Of a stretch of 64,000 nucleotides of DNA, positions 1-8,437 are shown in pieces. The position numbers and the translations under genes were made by a program. The notes below the pieces were generated by a model. It was given only the letters and a program-made list of their open reading frames with translations, ran no database searches and was not told the DNA's origin. The stretch's first letter is position 1, and the number at the start of each line of letters is the position of its first letter. The DNA is from DATJGR01 sp963780795 (GTDB lineage: Bacteria; Pseudomonadota; Gammaproteobacteria; Pseudomonadales; Azotimanducaceae). The stretch spans positions 430,453-494,452 of the forward strand of contig CAWADH010000013.1 in assembly GCA_963780795.1 (NCBI GenBank). Direction: 5' to 3'.

Positions 1-2
1 AG

Positions 3-257
3 GAACGGACGCTGGCCTTGTGGGTGGCCGAGAACGAGCTGGCAACGTTGCGAATTGCGCGAGCCAACAGCGACACGCCGATGCCCACCGGGACGACCGA
101 CCGCCAGGTGACGATGGGCGGCCGCGACTGGCGCGTGGAGATTCGCGTCAGCGACACCGTCAATCCGTGGTTGCGGCGCGCGGATATCGGCGTGTATCAC
201 GCCGAAACGCCGGAAGCGTCGCTCGAAACGCTTACTGGTTTCATCGGTCGGTACTGA
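3..257 (+). CDS. gspI: Type II secretion minor pseudopilin GspI (C-terminal part)
   Basis: This is the 3' end of a gene that begins before the window; the reading frame is open from base 3. The visible 84 residues contain the stretch LWVAENELATLR, typical of the region just after the pilin helix of GspI, and a C-terminal beta-rich part ending in FIGRY. GspI is a minor pseudopilin of the type II secretion pilus tip, forming a complex with GspJ and GspK in the inner membrane and periplasm. The identification rests on this short match and on gspJ, gspK, gspL and gspM following in the usual order. The gap to gspJ is 4 bases. Confidence 0.85.
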   Translation, partial: ERTLALWVAENELATLRIARANSDTPMPTGTTDRQVTMGGRDWRVEIRVSDTVNPWLRRADIGVYHAETPEASLETLTGFIGRY

Positions 258-261
258 CGGG

Positions 262-897
262 ATGGCGCGCGCACTCGGCTTCACGCTGCTCGAGATGCTT
301 GTCGCACTCGCCGTGTTCGCGGTGCTCGGGCTGATGTCGAGCCAGATGGTTTCGCGTGTGCTCGACGTTCACAAGGTTGCGACCGCACGCGGTGAACGCC
401 TAGGTGAATTGCAACGCGCGATGCAGTTGATGCAGCGCGACGTGCTGGAAATCGCGCCGCGATCCGTGCGCGACGAAATGGGCGATGCGATTCCGGCGCT
501 GCGAATCGGTACGGACATCGCATTGGAATTGACGCGCAACGGTTGGCGGAATCCGCTGGGGCAGCGCCGCAGTGAAATGCAACGCGTGGCATACGTCGCG
601 CGCGACGACACGCTGTATCGCTATTACTGGAACGTGCTCGACCGTGCAGAGGATACGAAGCCGGTCATTCAGGAGTTGCTGCACGACGTCAGCAGCGTCG
701 AGGTTCGCGCGGTCGATGTCAGCGGTAACGAACACGCATTCTGGCCGCTGGGCGGCGATCTCGACTCCGATCCAGCCGCGAAACTCGCGGCAATACAGAT
801 CCGGTTCACGGTTGCGCCGTTTGGTGAAATCACCCGTTTATGGGATGTGCCGCCGCCGTTCACCGTGCCATCGGCTGCGGGGGTTCCGGCATCATGA
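262..897 (+). CDS. gspJ: Type II secretion minor pseudopilin GspJ
   Basis: A 211-residue minor pseudopilin. The N-terminus MARALG/FTLLE is a prepilin peptidase site: cleavage after Gly6 leaves Phe as +1 and Glu at +5, followed by a hydrophobic helix to about residue 27. The rest is a soluble domain of the usual GspJ size with the characteristic late WDVPPPF segment. GspJ, GspI and GspK cap the pseudopilus that pushes folded substrates through the outer-membrane secretin. The stop overlaps the gspK start (ATGA), suggesting translational coupling. Confidence 0.93.
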   Translation: MARALGFTLLEMLVALAVFAVLGLMSSQMVSRVLDVHKVATARGERLGELQRAMQLMQRDVLEIAPRSVRDEMGDAIPALRIGTDIALELTRNGWRNPLGQRRSEMQRVAYVARDDTLYRYYWNVLDRAEDTKPVIQELLHDVSSVEVRAVDVSGNEHAFWPLGGDLDSDPAAKLAAIQIRFTVAPFGEITRLWDVPPPFTVPSAAGVPAS

Positions 898-1901
898 CGG
901 CGCGCAACCAGCACGGCGTGGCGTTGATCAGCATCCTGCTGGTTGTCGCGCTCGTTACCGCGTTGATGTACCACCTGATGACCCAACAGTCGTTCGTGGT
1001 GGCGCAAACGCGGCAAGTGATCCGCGCCGATCAATCGCTGGCCTATGCGTTGGGTGCGGAAGCATATGCGCGACAGCTACTGTTCGATGACTGGAACCGC
1101 CCCGAAAGCCGCTTGCTCGACACGTTGAGCGAACCGTGGGCAGTACCGTCGGTGCCGTTCGAGATCGAAGCCGGAACCCTCGAACTGTCGATCGAAGACC
1201 TCGACCGGCGCTTCAATCTCAACGCGCTGGCCGGCGAGGGCAGTTCGAAGAACCTGACGCGCTTCAAGACGCTGCTCGGTTCTCTTGGTATGGATCCCGT
1301 GGTTGCCGATGCATGGCGCGATTGGGTCGACGCGGACGGCGAAGCGGCAGGATTCGGCGCCGAAGACGGCGCATATCTCGTTGCGACGCCGCCGTTTCGA
1401 ACCGCAAATCAACCGGCCGGCAGTACCTCCGAGTTGGCGCTGCTGAGCCTGCTCGATGCGGATCAGCTCGCGCGCCTCCTTCCATACGTCACGGCATTGC
1501 CGACCACCACGCTGAAGATCAACGTCAACACGGCGAATGCTCCGTCGCTGGAGGCATTGTCGTCCCGCGTCTCGCCGAGCCAAATCGAAACGCTGGTACA
1601 ATCCGATCGCCACTACGAAGACGTCAGCGTGCTGCTAGCCGAAGTTCCAGAGCTCAGTGACAGTGTCGATGCGATGGCGGTCGTCAGCAGCTATTTCGAA
1701 ATACACGCGCGCGCCGAAATCGACGGATACCGCACCGAGTTGACCAGTGAGGTCTATCGCGATCCGACGAGCGGGCGCATCACGTTGCTGTCGCGCGACT
1801 TCGGCAAGCGGTTGCCGTCGATCGTAGAGGCGCAGGAAACCGCTGACGCAGCGAACGACAAGACTGGCGACAAGAGCGACAAGGGCGCGAAGAAGAACTG
1901 A
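894..1901 (+). CDS. gspK: Type II secretion minor pseudopilin GspK
   Basis: A 335-residue protein starting at the ATG that overlaps the gspJ stop; an upstream in-frame start at 840 would lie inside gspJ and is rejected. The N-terminus is MTARNQHG/VALISIL, a prepilin-like cleavage site with no Glu at +5. Lack of Glu5 is a known feature of GspK and fits its place at the very tip of the pseudopilus. The long soluble domain has the large insertion expected for GspK, including INVNTANAPSLEAL, a helix-hairpin-like motif common in the family. The C-terminus is a charged lysine- and aspartate-rich tail. It overlaps gspL by one base. Confidence 0.93.
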   Translation: MTARNQHGVALISILLVVALVTALMYHLMTQQSFVVAQTRQVIRADQSLAYALGAEAYARQLLFDDWNRPESRLLDTLSEPWAVPSVPFEIEAGTLELSIEDLDRRFNLNALAGEGSSKNLTRFKTLLGSLGMDPVVADAWRDWVDADGEAAGFGAEDGAYLVATPPFRTANQPAGSTSELALLSLLDADQLARLLPYVTALPTTTLKINVNTANAPSLEALSSRVSPSQIETLVQSDRHYEDVSVLLAEVPELSDSVDAMAVVSSYFEIHARAEIDGYRTELTSEVYRDPTSGRITLLSRDFGKRLPSIVEAQETADAANDKTGDKSDKGAKKN

Positions 1902-3157
1902 TGCGATTGTTCATCCGCATTGCTGCTTCCAAAGGTGCCGATCCGCACGCGCTCGATTCGATGGCGTGGTTGCTGCTCGACCATTCCGGCGAACTCGTCA
2001 GCCAGGGTTCTGGCGATTTGAACATGCTGGAACGTCTGGTCGACTTGAAGTCGTTGCAGGATCCCGCCGACGTGGTGCTGCTGCTGCCGACCGAACACTG
2101 TCTGTCGATGCGCTGCACCGTGCCCGGAAAAACGGTCGGTCAGATGCGCCGTGCGTTGCCGTATGTCGTCGAGGAGTTCGTCGCGGGCGACATCGATGCA
2201 ATGCACATTGCAGCCGGGCCGGTGCGACGCAACGAACCGGTCGACGTGGTATTGATCGAGCGAGCGGTGCTGCAGAGCTGGCTCGATGCGCTCGCGTCGC
2301 ACGGGCTCGTCGCGGGCTACGCCGCCGCAGATGCGGCGTTGCTTCCTTCTGTACAAGGTGAAGCGACACTGCTGTTCGACGGCGCCCGCGTGCTCGTCAG
2401 GTCGGCCGATCAGGTTGCCGCCATCGAGGCCGACGCACTCAAGCTCGTGCTCGAATCTCTAGCGGCGAAAGCAGAAGCACGCGGAATTCGTTTCGTCGCG
2501 GTAAACGGACGCGTGCCGGAACTGATGCGCGCGGAAATCGCGCAAGCGACGGAGCATCCCGTCGAATGGATCGACACCGAAAGCGACGTGACCGTGCTGG
2601 CGCATCTCGCCGCGTCCTTTCCAGGCAGACCGCCGGCGATCAACCTGCTACAAGGCGCGTTGGCTCCGCCGAAGCAGGCGAGCGGCGCATGGTCGCGGTG
2701 GCGCACCGCAGCCGCATTGGTCGGCGTGTGGATGCTGGTCTTCGTCGCGAGCGAGGCGGTTCGAGGCGTCTGGGCATCGCACCGCGCGGCGGCGCTCACC
2801 GAGCAGATCGAGGCGCGCTACAAAACATATTTTCCGAACGATCGACGCATTCCCGGTAAAGACGCGTACGCACAGATGAACGCTCACATCGGCGGCCGTG
2901 GCACGTCGGAGTCGAACTTCCTGGCGTTGCTCGGCCACCTGGCGAACGGTCTCGCCGCCAACCCCAATGCCCAGTTGCGCAGCATCACGTTCAACGACGG
3001 TCGCGCCGAGTTGGGTGCCGAAGTGGCGGTCGCCGGCTTCGACGCGCTCGAAACCCTGAAGGCGGCATGGGCGAAGGAGGGGGTCTCTGTCGACGTCACT
3101 TCCGCGGAACAACAGGATCAGCAAGTGCACGCGCGAATTCGGTTGAAGGGCGGCTGA
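1901..3157 (+). CDS. gspL: Type II secretion inner-membrane platform protein GspL
   Basis: A 418-residue bitopic membrane protein. Residues 1-260 form the cytoplasmic actin-like domain that binds the ATPase GspE (motifs such as LLLPTEHCLSMRC and RRALPYVVEEFVA are typical). A single transmembrane helix lies near residues 268-286, and a ferredoxin-like periplasmic domain follows. GspL links the ATPase to the pseudopilus through GspM. The start ATG shares one base with the gspK stop. Length and order match type II secretion operons closely. Confidence 0.93.
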   Translation: MRLFIRIAASKGADPHALDSMAWLLLDHSGELVSQGSGDLNMLERLVDLKSLQDPADVVLLLPTEHCLSMRCTVPGKTVGQMRRALPYVVEEFVAGDIDAMHIAAGPVRRNEPVDVVLIERAVLQSWLDALASHGLVAGYAAADAALLPSVQGEATLLFDGARVLVRSADQVAAIEADALKLVLESLAAKAEARGIRFVAVNGRVPELMRAEIAQATEHPVEWIDTESDVTVLAHLAASFPGRPPAINLLQGALAPPKQASGAWSRWRTAAALVGVWMLVFVASEAVRGVWASHRAAALTEQIEARYKTYFPNDRRIPGKDAYAQMNAHIGGRGTSESNFLALLGHLANGLAANPNAQLRSITFNDGRAELGAEVAVAGFDALETLKAAWAKEGVSVDVTSAEQQDQQVHARIRLKGG

Positions 3158-3161
3158 CGAC

Positions 3162-3662
3162 ATGTGGAACCGATTCGATACGGCATTTCGTGGCTCCAGC
3201 GCCGGACGCTGGTTTTTCGGGTTGCAGCCCAACGAGCGAACAATGGTGACTGCGCTCGTGGCGTTTCTGATCGTGGTCGTGCTGTACACGAGCGTGTGGA
3301 GCCCGCTGCACGAATGGAGCAGTCGGGCCGACGCCTTGTATCAACGTCAGCTCGCGGTGCTCGACTGGACGCGGTTGCACGAGAACGAACTGAAAGCGGC
3401 AGGACAACGCTCCGACGTGACGCGCGAAGCGGGTTCACTGCCCACGGTGGTCGCGAACTCAGCAGCACACGCAGGTCTGCAGCTGTTGCGATACCAGCCC
3501 GAGGCCGGCGGCATATCGGTCGTGCTGCAGAATCAGTCGTTCGATGCACTGATCGCGTGGATCGCGGACCTCGAGCAGACCGATCACGTCTCCGTGAAAC
3601 AGATCTCGGTGGATGCCCAGACCGCGCCGGGCATGGTCAATGCCCGCGTGACTCTAATATAA
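3162..3662 (+). CDS. gspM: Type II secretion protein GspM
   Basis: A 166-residue bitopic protein, the partner of GspL. A short cytoplasmic N-terminus carries the LQPNERTM motif common to GspM, one transmembrane helix lies at about residues 29-47, and a small periplasmic ferredoxin-like domain follows. It starts 4 bases after gspL. It is the last recognisable gsp gene: no gspN follows, so the operon seems to end here or gspN lies elsewhere. Confidence 0.92.
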   Translation: MWNRFDTAFRGSSAGRWFFGLQPNERTMVTALVAFLIVVVLYTSVWSPLHEWSSRADALYQRQLAVLDWTRLHENELKAAGQRSDVTREAGSLPTVVANSAAHAGLQLLRYQPEAGGISVVLQNQSFDALIAWIADLEQTDHVSVKQISVDAQTAPGMVNARVTLI

Positions 3663-3843
3663 ACAATTAGTTATGAGTGCTTCCTAAGACATCGAATCGA
3701 TCATTTGTCGCGACTTGGAGGGCATGTTGTCGCTTCGGGAACTGGGTCTCGCGCCGTCTGATCACTGGGTCAACCTACGTTACCGCTCATCGCCATAAAC
3801 TCTCCGCAGATCGAGTCGCCAAGTCCGAATGGGAGGGTCATTG

Positions 3844-4479
3844 GTGGCAGCAGGACAGGAACAGAGGAGAGACCCCGAAGCGGTGCTGAACGCGTTGCAT
3901 CACAACGTGACAGGCGAACTGCTGCGGCTGATCGACGGGTTCTATAGCAACATCGAAGATGGACTCTTCGAGTTGGCGTACAGAACCGGCGACGAAGGAC
4001 AGCGTCGCCGCTGCTTCGATCTGATGCGTGAACTGCGGTTTCGCCGCACCGGCCTCGTCAAAGCCTTTGCGCGTTCGATGGATCGATATCGCGGGCTGTG
4101 GTTCGACCAGGACGAGTCGCTCGAGGCGGATAGCGCAACCGGTCAGGAACTGGATCAACTGATCATGCGCATGGCTGAAAAGAGCAGCTCACATTTTTCC
4201 GGCGTTCTGACATGCATTGCCGAACGCGCGGAGATCGCGACAGGACGCGCGTTCAAGGGGGGCCAGGATGTGCCGATCGCGCCGCGCCGCGTGGCGCGCG
4301 CCTTCGTAGTGTCGTGTCGCAGTCTGAAACTCGATCATGCGTCAATCGAGATCGTGCAGGACCTGTTCAGCCGTTTCGTGCTCGATGGATTGGGCAGTAT
4401 CTACGGTCACTGCAATCTGCGTCTGCACAGCGAGGGCTACGAAACCGCTGACGAGATGGGGATCGCGTCCGGCGCATAG
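3844..4479 (+). CDS. DUF1631-like N-terminal domain protein
   Basis: A 211-residue soluble helical protein. It resembles the N-terminal part of DUF1631 proteins, which are normally several times longer: it has the helical pattern around ELAYRTGDEGQRRRCFDLMR, the IAPRRVARAF segment and LDGLGSIYGHCNLRLHSEGY. I favour GTG 3844 as start because GGGAGG at 3831-3836 is well spaced for it; an ATG at 3829 would place that ribosome site inside the gene. The function of DUF1631 is unknown. No continuation of the family is seen downstream, so this is a short form or a remnant of the longer protein. The 180-bp gap after gspM suggests its own transcript. Confidence 0.6.
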   Translation: MAAGQEQRRDPEAVLNALHHNVTGELLRLIDGFYSNIEDGLFELAYRTGDEGQRRRCFDLMRELRFRRTGLVKAFARSMDRYRGLWFDQDESLEADSATGQELDQLIMRMAEKSSSHFSGVLTCIAERAEIATGRAFKGGQDVPIAPRRVARAFVVSCRSLKLDHASIEIVQDLFSRFVLDGLGSIYGHCNLRLHSEGYETADEMGIASGA

Positions 4480-4491
4480 CGCCGACAGTCG

Positions 4492-4902
4492 TCAGCGGTG
4501 TTCGTCGCGAGGACCGCTGTTCTTCCGGTTAACCGCATCCAGCAGTTGATTCACGTGTCCGGCGCCTCGCTCGAAGCGCCCGCCAGGGCGTGTTTGCGCG
4601 AGTAGCGACTCTTCGATAGGCCGAACCATCTCGTCTGCGCTGGGGCCGCGATGGCGCGCGCCGAAGACGTTGATCCAAAGATCCGACTTGCGACCGAACC
4701 GCTGCACGCGACGGAAGTACAGATCGGGTTTGTCGCCACCCGCTACGAGGCCGACGATCACCGCGATGATCGAAACCGGGCTCAGGATGATGTCGCGAAT
4801 GCCTTCCGTCGCGAGCTTCAGATGGAACACCAGGAGTTCCCACACCAGACGCATGCGTGCATCGTGATGTGGTTGCGGTGAATTTGGTTCCTCGTCGCTC
4901 AT
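4492..4902 (-). CDS. Unknown small membrane protein
   Basis: A 136-residue protein starting at ATG 4902 (MSDEEPNSPQ); a longer frame exists upstream but would run into the divergent gene's leader. An amphipathic helix (about 18-33) is followed by a hydrophobic segment at about 37-56, then a charged cytoplasmic-looking tail with YFRRVQRFGRKSDLWIN and a conserved-looking region ending in NRKNSGPRDEHR. I do not recognise a named family. It is divergent from the SAM hydrolase-like gene with about 67 bases between starts and convergent with the DUF1631-like gene. Confidence 0.6.
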   Translation of the reverse strand: MSDEEPNSPQPHHDARMRLVWELLVFHLKLATEGIRDIILSPVSIIAVIVGLVAGGDKPDLYFRRVQRFGRKSDLWINVFGARHRGPSADEMVRPIEESLLAQTRPGGRFERGAGHVNQLLDAVNRKNSGPRDEHR

Positions 4903-4969
4903 GGCGATCGAGTCTAGGTTTCCGCTCTGCGCCTCGCAATCGCGAAATCCATCCGGTATCGTCGCGCGC

Positions 4970-5899
4970 ATGTCGAACAAAGTGACGCTCTCAGCCGCTG
5001 TTCTCCTGCTCGCCGTCGCGATCGCGAGTCCGTTCGCGCGCGCGGCCGACCCTGACGGAATCGTCGTGCTACAAACGGACTTCGGGCTGAAGGATCAGGC
5101 CGTTGCGGCGATGCGAGGCGTCATTCGAACGGTCGACCCCGGGCTCACTGTGGACGATCTCACGCACGAGATCCCGTCTTACAACATCTGGGAAGCCGCC
5201 TATCGATTGAACGCGGTAATCGACTACTGGCCGGCGAGAACGGTGTTCGTGTCGGTGGTCGATCCCGGAGTGGGCACGTCGCGGAAATCGGTCGTGGCGC
5301 GTCTGAAGAACGGCGAAACGATCGTCACTCCCGACAATGGCACGCTCACGCTCGTAGCGGAACGCGTGGGTGTGGCAGCCGTGCGTGAGATCGACGAAAG
5401 CAGGCATCGTTTGCCCGGATCGGAAGGCTCGTACACGTTTCATGGTCGCGACGTCTACGCATACGTCGGTGCGCTGTTAGCCAGCGGCAAGCTGAAATTC
5501 GACGACGTCGGACCACTACAGAACGGCGTCGTCTCGATTGCGTACGAAAAGGCGAGGCACGATTCTGAGCACATCTACGGCGGGATCCCGGTTCTGGATC
5601 CCCAGTACGGCAACGTCTGGACGAATGTTCCTGCGTCGTTCCTGGATGCATTGAATATCCATCCCGGGGACGGCGTATCGCTGACGATCACGGAAGGGGG
5701 CGCGCCGAAGGTATCCCTGACGGCCAAATACGTGCATACCTTCGGCGACGTTCCGGTCGGCCAACCGCTGCTTTACGCGAACAGCGTCGGCATGCTCGCA
5801 GTGGCAATCAATCAGAAGGACTTTGCCGCCACGTACCATGTTGCGTCGGGCCCCACCTGGCGCATCGAAGTCACTCGGGCGAAAGCCGGATCACCTTGA
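4970..5899 (+). CDS. Exported SAM hydrolase / DUF62-family protein
   Basis: A 309-residue protein of the SAM hydroxide adenosyltransferase (DUF62, chlorinase/fluorinase) family. The family cleaves S-adenosylmethionine to adenosine and methionine using water. Family motifs are intact: QTDFGLKD near the start, VVDPGVGTSRK, TPDNG and FHGRDVYA. The Asp of VVDPGVG, the Arg of GTSRK and the His of FHGRD would form the water-activating Asp-Arg-His triad, so hydrolase rather than halogenase activity is expected. ATG 4970 gives a clear signal peptide (MSNKVTLSAAVLLLAVAIAS, cut near ARA/ADP), so the enzyme appears to be exported. Its 3' end overlaps the convergent amidase gene by 29 bases. Confidence 0.85.
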   Translation: MSNKVTLSAAVLLLAVAIASPFARAADPDGIVVLQTDFGLKDQAVAAMRGVIRTVDPGLTVDDLTHEIPSYNIWEAAYRLNAVIDYWPARTVFVSVVDPGVGTSRKSVVARLKNGETIVTPDNGTLTLVAERVGVAAVREIDESRHRLPGSEGSYTFHGRDVYAYVGALLASGKLKFDDVGPLQNGVVSIAYEKARHDSEHIYGGIPVLDPQYGNVWTNVPASFLDALNIHPGDGVSLTITEGGAPKVSLTAKYVHTFGDVPVGQPLLYANSVGMLAVAINQKDFAATYHVASGPTWRIEVTRAKAGSP

Positions 5900-8207
5900 C
5901 GACGTGCGGTTCGATCGCAGCCCGCGAATACAACAGCGGAAAACTGCGATCGGTGGCCCATCCCTCCAGCAGGTTCGAATAGAACGGGCTGCGCGGATCG
6001 CCCGATTGACCGGGCGCGTTGGTCATCCGAGCCTGATCCCATCTGCCGACGTCCAGAACCATCCGCCACGATGCGCCGGAGGTCACCGCAAAGTCCTTTC
6101 CATCGAACGACGTGTTGTTCGGCGAATTGCCGTCGCCACCGCGCGGATAGGCCTTCATCGCAACCTTGGCGGCGAGGTCCTTTCCGAACCGGCCCAGCAA
6201 CGGATGCCGGAAGTCCGTTTGATGCAGAGTTCCCCATTTCCACAGTGTCGGATCGTCGCCGAGTAGCTGCTGCGTCTGCTGCCAGGCTTGCGTCAACGTC
6301 GTATCGAGCAAGCCTGCGAGTTCGTCCCGATGGGCGTCGAGCAGATCGAGTACCGACAAGGAGTCGATTGGCTGAATCAACGGAACCGCGGCGGGAGGCG
6401 CAGCCCAAGCCGCCAATGCAGGATTCAGAACACGGTAGTACCAGATCACGTAGAAAGCAGCGGCGGGGGAGTCGGGTGACAGCACACCGTCCCACGCTCG
6501 TAGCATCGACAGTGCGGGCGAGTCTTCAGTCGTCGGCAGCCGTCTCACGAGTTCCCGCGCCAACAACGACGTGTAGTCGCGTTGTAAGGCAATCGAATCT
6601 GCAAAGCTGTGATGCGGTTGTCCCGCAAGCACCTCTTCGAGCCGGCGCGCGCGCCACGGTGCGGACCATTCGAAGCCGATGCGTCGATCCGCAATCGGAT
6701 AGTTCGACGGCAGATTCATGGCGTTCGCGGTAGCGACGAAGCCTCGCTGCGGATTGAACTCTTGCGGGAGCGCGTCCATGTCGAAGTAGCCGTCCCACTC
6801 GTAGCGCCCGTCTCCCGGCACGGGAAGAAGACCATCCCAGTTCGTGCGTTTCGGGAACACGCCCGCCGGTTTGTATCCGATGTTGCCGTCGATGTCTGCG
6901 TAAACCTGATTCTCGGATGGCGCACCCCAACGATTCAAAGCAGCCGCGAACTCGCGCCAGTCCTTCGCGCGCATGTACTCGATGCTGCCGAAATAGGGCG
7001 ACATGCCCGCATCCAGCCAGCCAACGCGGGCGGCGTATGCGCGGTGATTCTTCCGATCTTCGAGAATGACCGGACCATGTCTCGTGAATTTGAGCTCGAT
7101 CTTCTTCGGTGCTGCGTCGCGGACGGCAATCGACTCTTCGATCACCGTCATTGGCTCCCAACGATCGCGGTACCGATACTCGTTCGGTGCGTCAGGCCGT
7201 GTCTCGTAAACGTAGAGGTCTTCCTGATCGATCGGAAAGATCGTCAGCCCGAATGCGATGCGCTCGTTATGGCCGATGGAGATGCCGGGCAGCGCCGGTT
7301 CGCCCGCGCCGACGACGTCCAGGCCGGGGGCCACCAGATGAGCCGCGTATCGCAGCGATGGAACGGCGTGTCCGCGATGTGGGTCATTCGCGAGAATCGG
7401 CCGGCCCGTATCGGTGCGCTGCGGCGACACGACCCAGTTGTTGCTGCCGATGCCGGTGAGGTGTTCGATATCGCGCGCCCGCGCGAGCGCGTTGGAAGGG
7501 TTCGTGAACGAAACCGGCGCTTTCGCGAGCAGATAGACGTCGAGCACGTTCGCCGGGACGCTGCAAAGATCGAGGCCCTGCGGAATGACTGCATTCCAGG
7601 GGGGCTCCAGCTTCTTGTGAAGCGAATCGACCGACTCGGGAAACGCGCAGAGTATCCGCGCCCGCTCGACCTCGTTGGTGAGATTCCGCCACAAGCCGTT
7701 GCTTCGAATCCGCACCACGTCGGACGCGGTCCAATGCGCCGGCTTGTAGCCGAGCACACCGAATTCCGGAGGCATCAGCACCGGTTGCGCCCCCGCGAGA
7801 TCGACGAACGCGTTGATGCCTGCGACAAATGCTTCTGCGATGCGCTTGGCGTCAGACCCGTACGCGAGCCATTCGCGGTACATGTCGCCGCGGTAAAGAA
7901 ACAGCCGCGCCGCGCGGTCCTGTACCGCATACGCCGGGCCTAGAACCTCGGACAGTTCACCGAGACCGCGGCGGCGCCACGAATCGATCTGCCAAAGTCG
8001 ATCGCGCGCTGCGTTGAATCCCTGCACGAAGAACGCGTCGTAGTGCGTCTTCGCGTAGATGTGGGGAACTCCCCATTCGTCGATCAGTATCTCGGCCGGT
8101 TGCTCGAGCCCGTTAACGCGGTACGCGTCGCTGGGCCGGTTCGCGGCCGCAGCGAGTGTGCCGGAGCCCATGAGCAGAATCGTTAGCGTGAGTTGCGCGA
8201 CGTTCAC
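5871..8207 (-). CDS. Penicillin acylase-family N-terminal nucleophile amidase
   Basis: A 778-residue secreted precursor with a signal peptide (about residues 1-22). The family is made as one chain, exported, and self-cleaved before a Ser that becomes the new N-terminal nucleophile. That site is visible as TGIG/SNNWVV, with Ser255; the alpha part is residues 23 to about 254 and the rest is the beta subunit. Other family features are DEWGVPHIYA near the alpha start, ADIDGNIGYKPAG, and a late block containing GGDGNSPNNTSF. Members hydrolyse beta-lactam side chains, acyl-homoserine lactones or other amides; the substrate cannot be read from sequence. The start is GTG 8207. Confidence 0.9.
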   Translation of the reverse strand: MNVAQLTLTILLMGSGTLAAAANRPSDAYRVNGLEQPAEILIDEWGVPHIYAKTHYDAFFVQGFNAARDRLWQIDSWRRRGLGELSEVLGPAYAVQDRAARLFLYRGDMYREWLAYGSDAKRIAEAFVAGINAFVDLAGAQPVLMPPEFGVLGYKPAHWTASDVVRIRSNGLWRNLTNEVERARILCAFPESVDSLHKKLEPPWNAVIPQGLDLCSVPANVLDVYLLAKAPVSFTNPSNALARARDIEHLTGIGSNNWVVSPQRTDTGRPILANDPHRGHAVPSLRYAAHLVAPGLDVVGAGEPALPGISIGHNERIAFGLTIFPIDQEDLYVYETRPDAPNEYRYRDRWEPMTVIEESIAVRDAAPKKIELKFTRHGPVILEDRKNHRAYAARVGWLDAGMSPYFGSIEYMRAKDWREFAAALNRWGAPSENQVYADIDGNIGYKPAGVFPKRTNWDGLLPVPGDGRYEWDGYFDMDALPQEFNPQRGFVATANAMNLPSNYPIADRRIGFEWSAPWRARRLEEVLAGQPHHSFADSIALQRDYTSLLARELVRRLPTTEDSPALSMLRAWDGVLSPDSPAAAFYVIWYYRVLNPALAAWAAPPAAVPLIQPIDSLSVLDLLDAHRDELAGLLDTTLTQAWQQTQQLLGDDPTLWKWGTLHQTDFRHPLLGRFGKDLAAKVAMKAYPRGGDGNSPNNTSFDGKDFAVTSGASWRMVLDVGRWDQARMTNAPGQSGDPRSPFYSNLLEGWATDRSFPLLYSRAAIEPHVVKVIRLSPE

Positions 8208-8288
8208 TGGAGATTGGCCTGACTGACAACCGTGATGAGGGTAGCAACTTCGAGTGGGTCAGACTTCGGACCAACTATGATATTTAAC

Positions 8289-8302
8289 ATAATATATATT
8301 AT
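8289..8302. promoter_or_regulatory. AT-rich perfect palindrome before the EPS genes
   Basis: ATAATATATATTAT is a perfect 14-bp palindrome in a strongly AT-rich patch (about 8276-8302) that stands out from the GC-rich surroundings. It lies in the 230-bp divergent space between the amidase and the sugar transferase gene. It could be a -10 element, a DNA-unwinding promoter feature or a regulator site. No function is shown. Confidence 0.4.
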
Positions 8303-8437
8303 GCGCACATTGCGATGGGTCCGACTCTACGTTCCCACCGCGTTTCAATTACATCGTTTGCGTAGACAACCCAGACCGTATCAACACAATGGCCCACTCG
8401 ATCGAAAAATCCTGAACCGAACCCAAGGACGGAACTG

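Noticed and set aside
3723..3797. A 24-codon ATG frame after gspM
   Set aside because: A GGAGGG lies too close to the ATG, there is no domain-like sequence, and the frame is too short to support.
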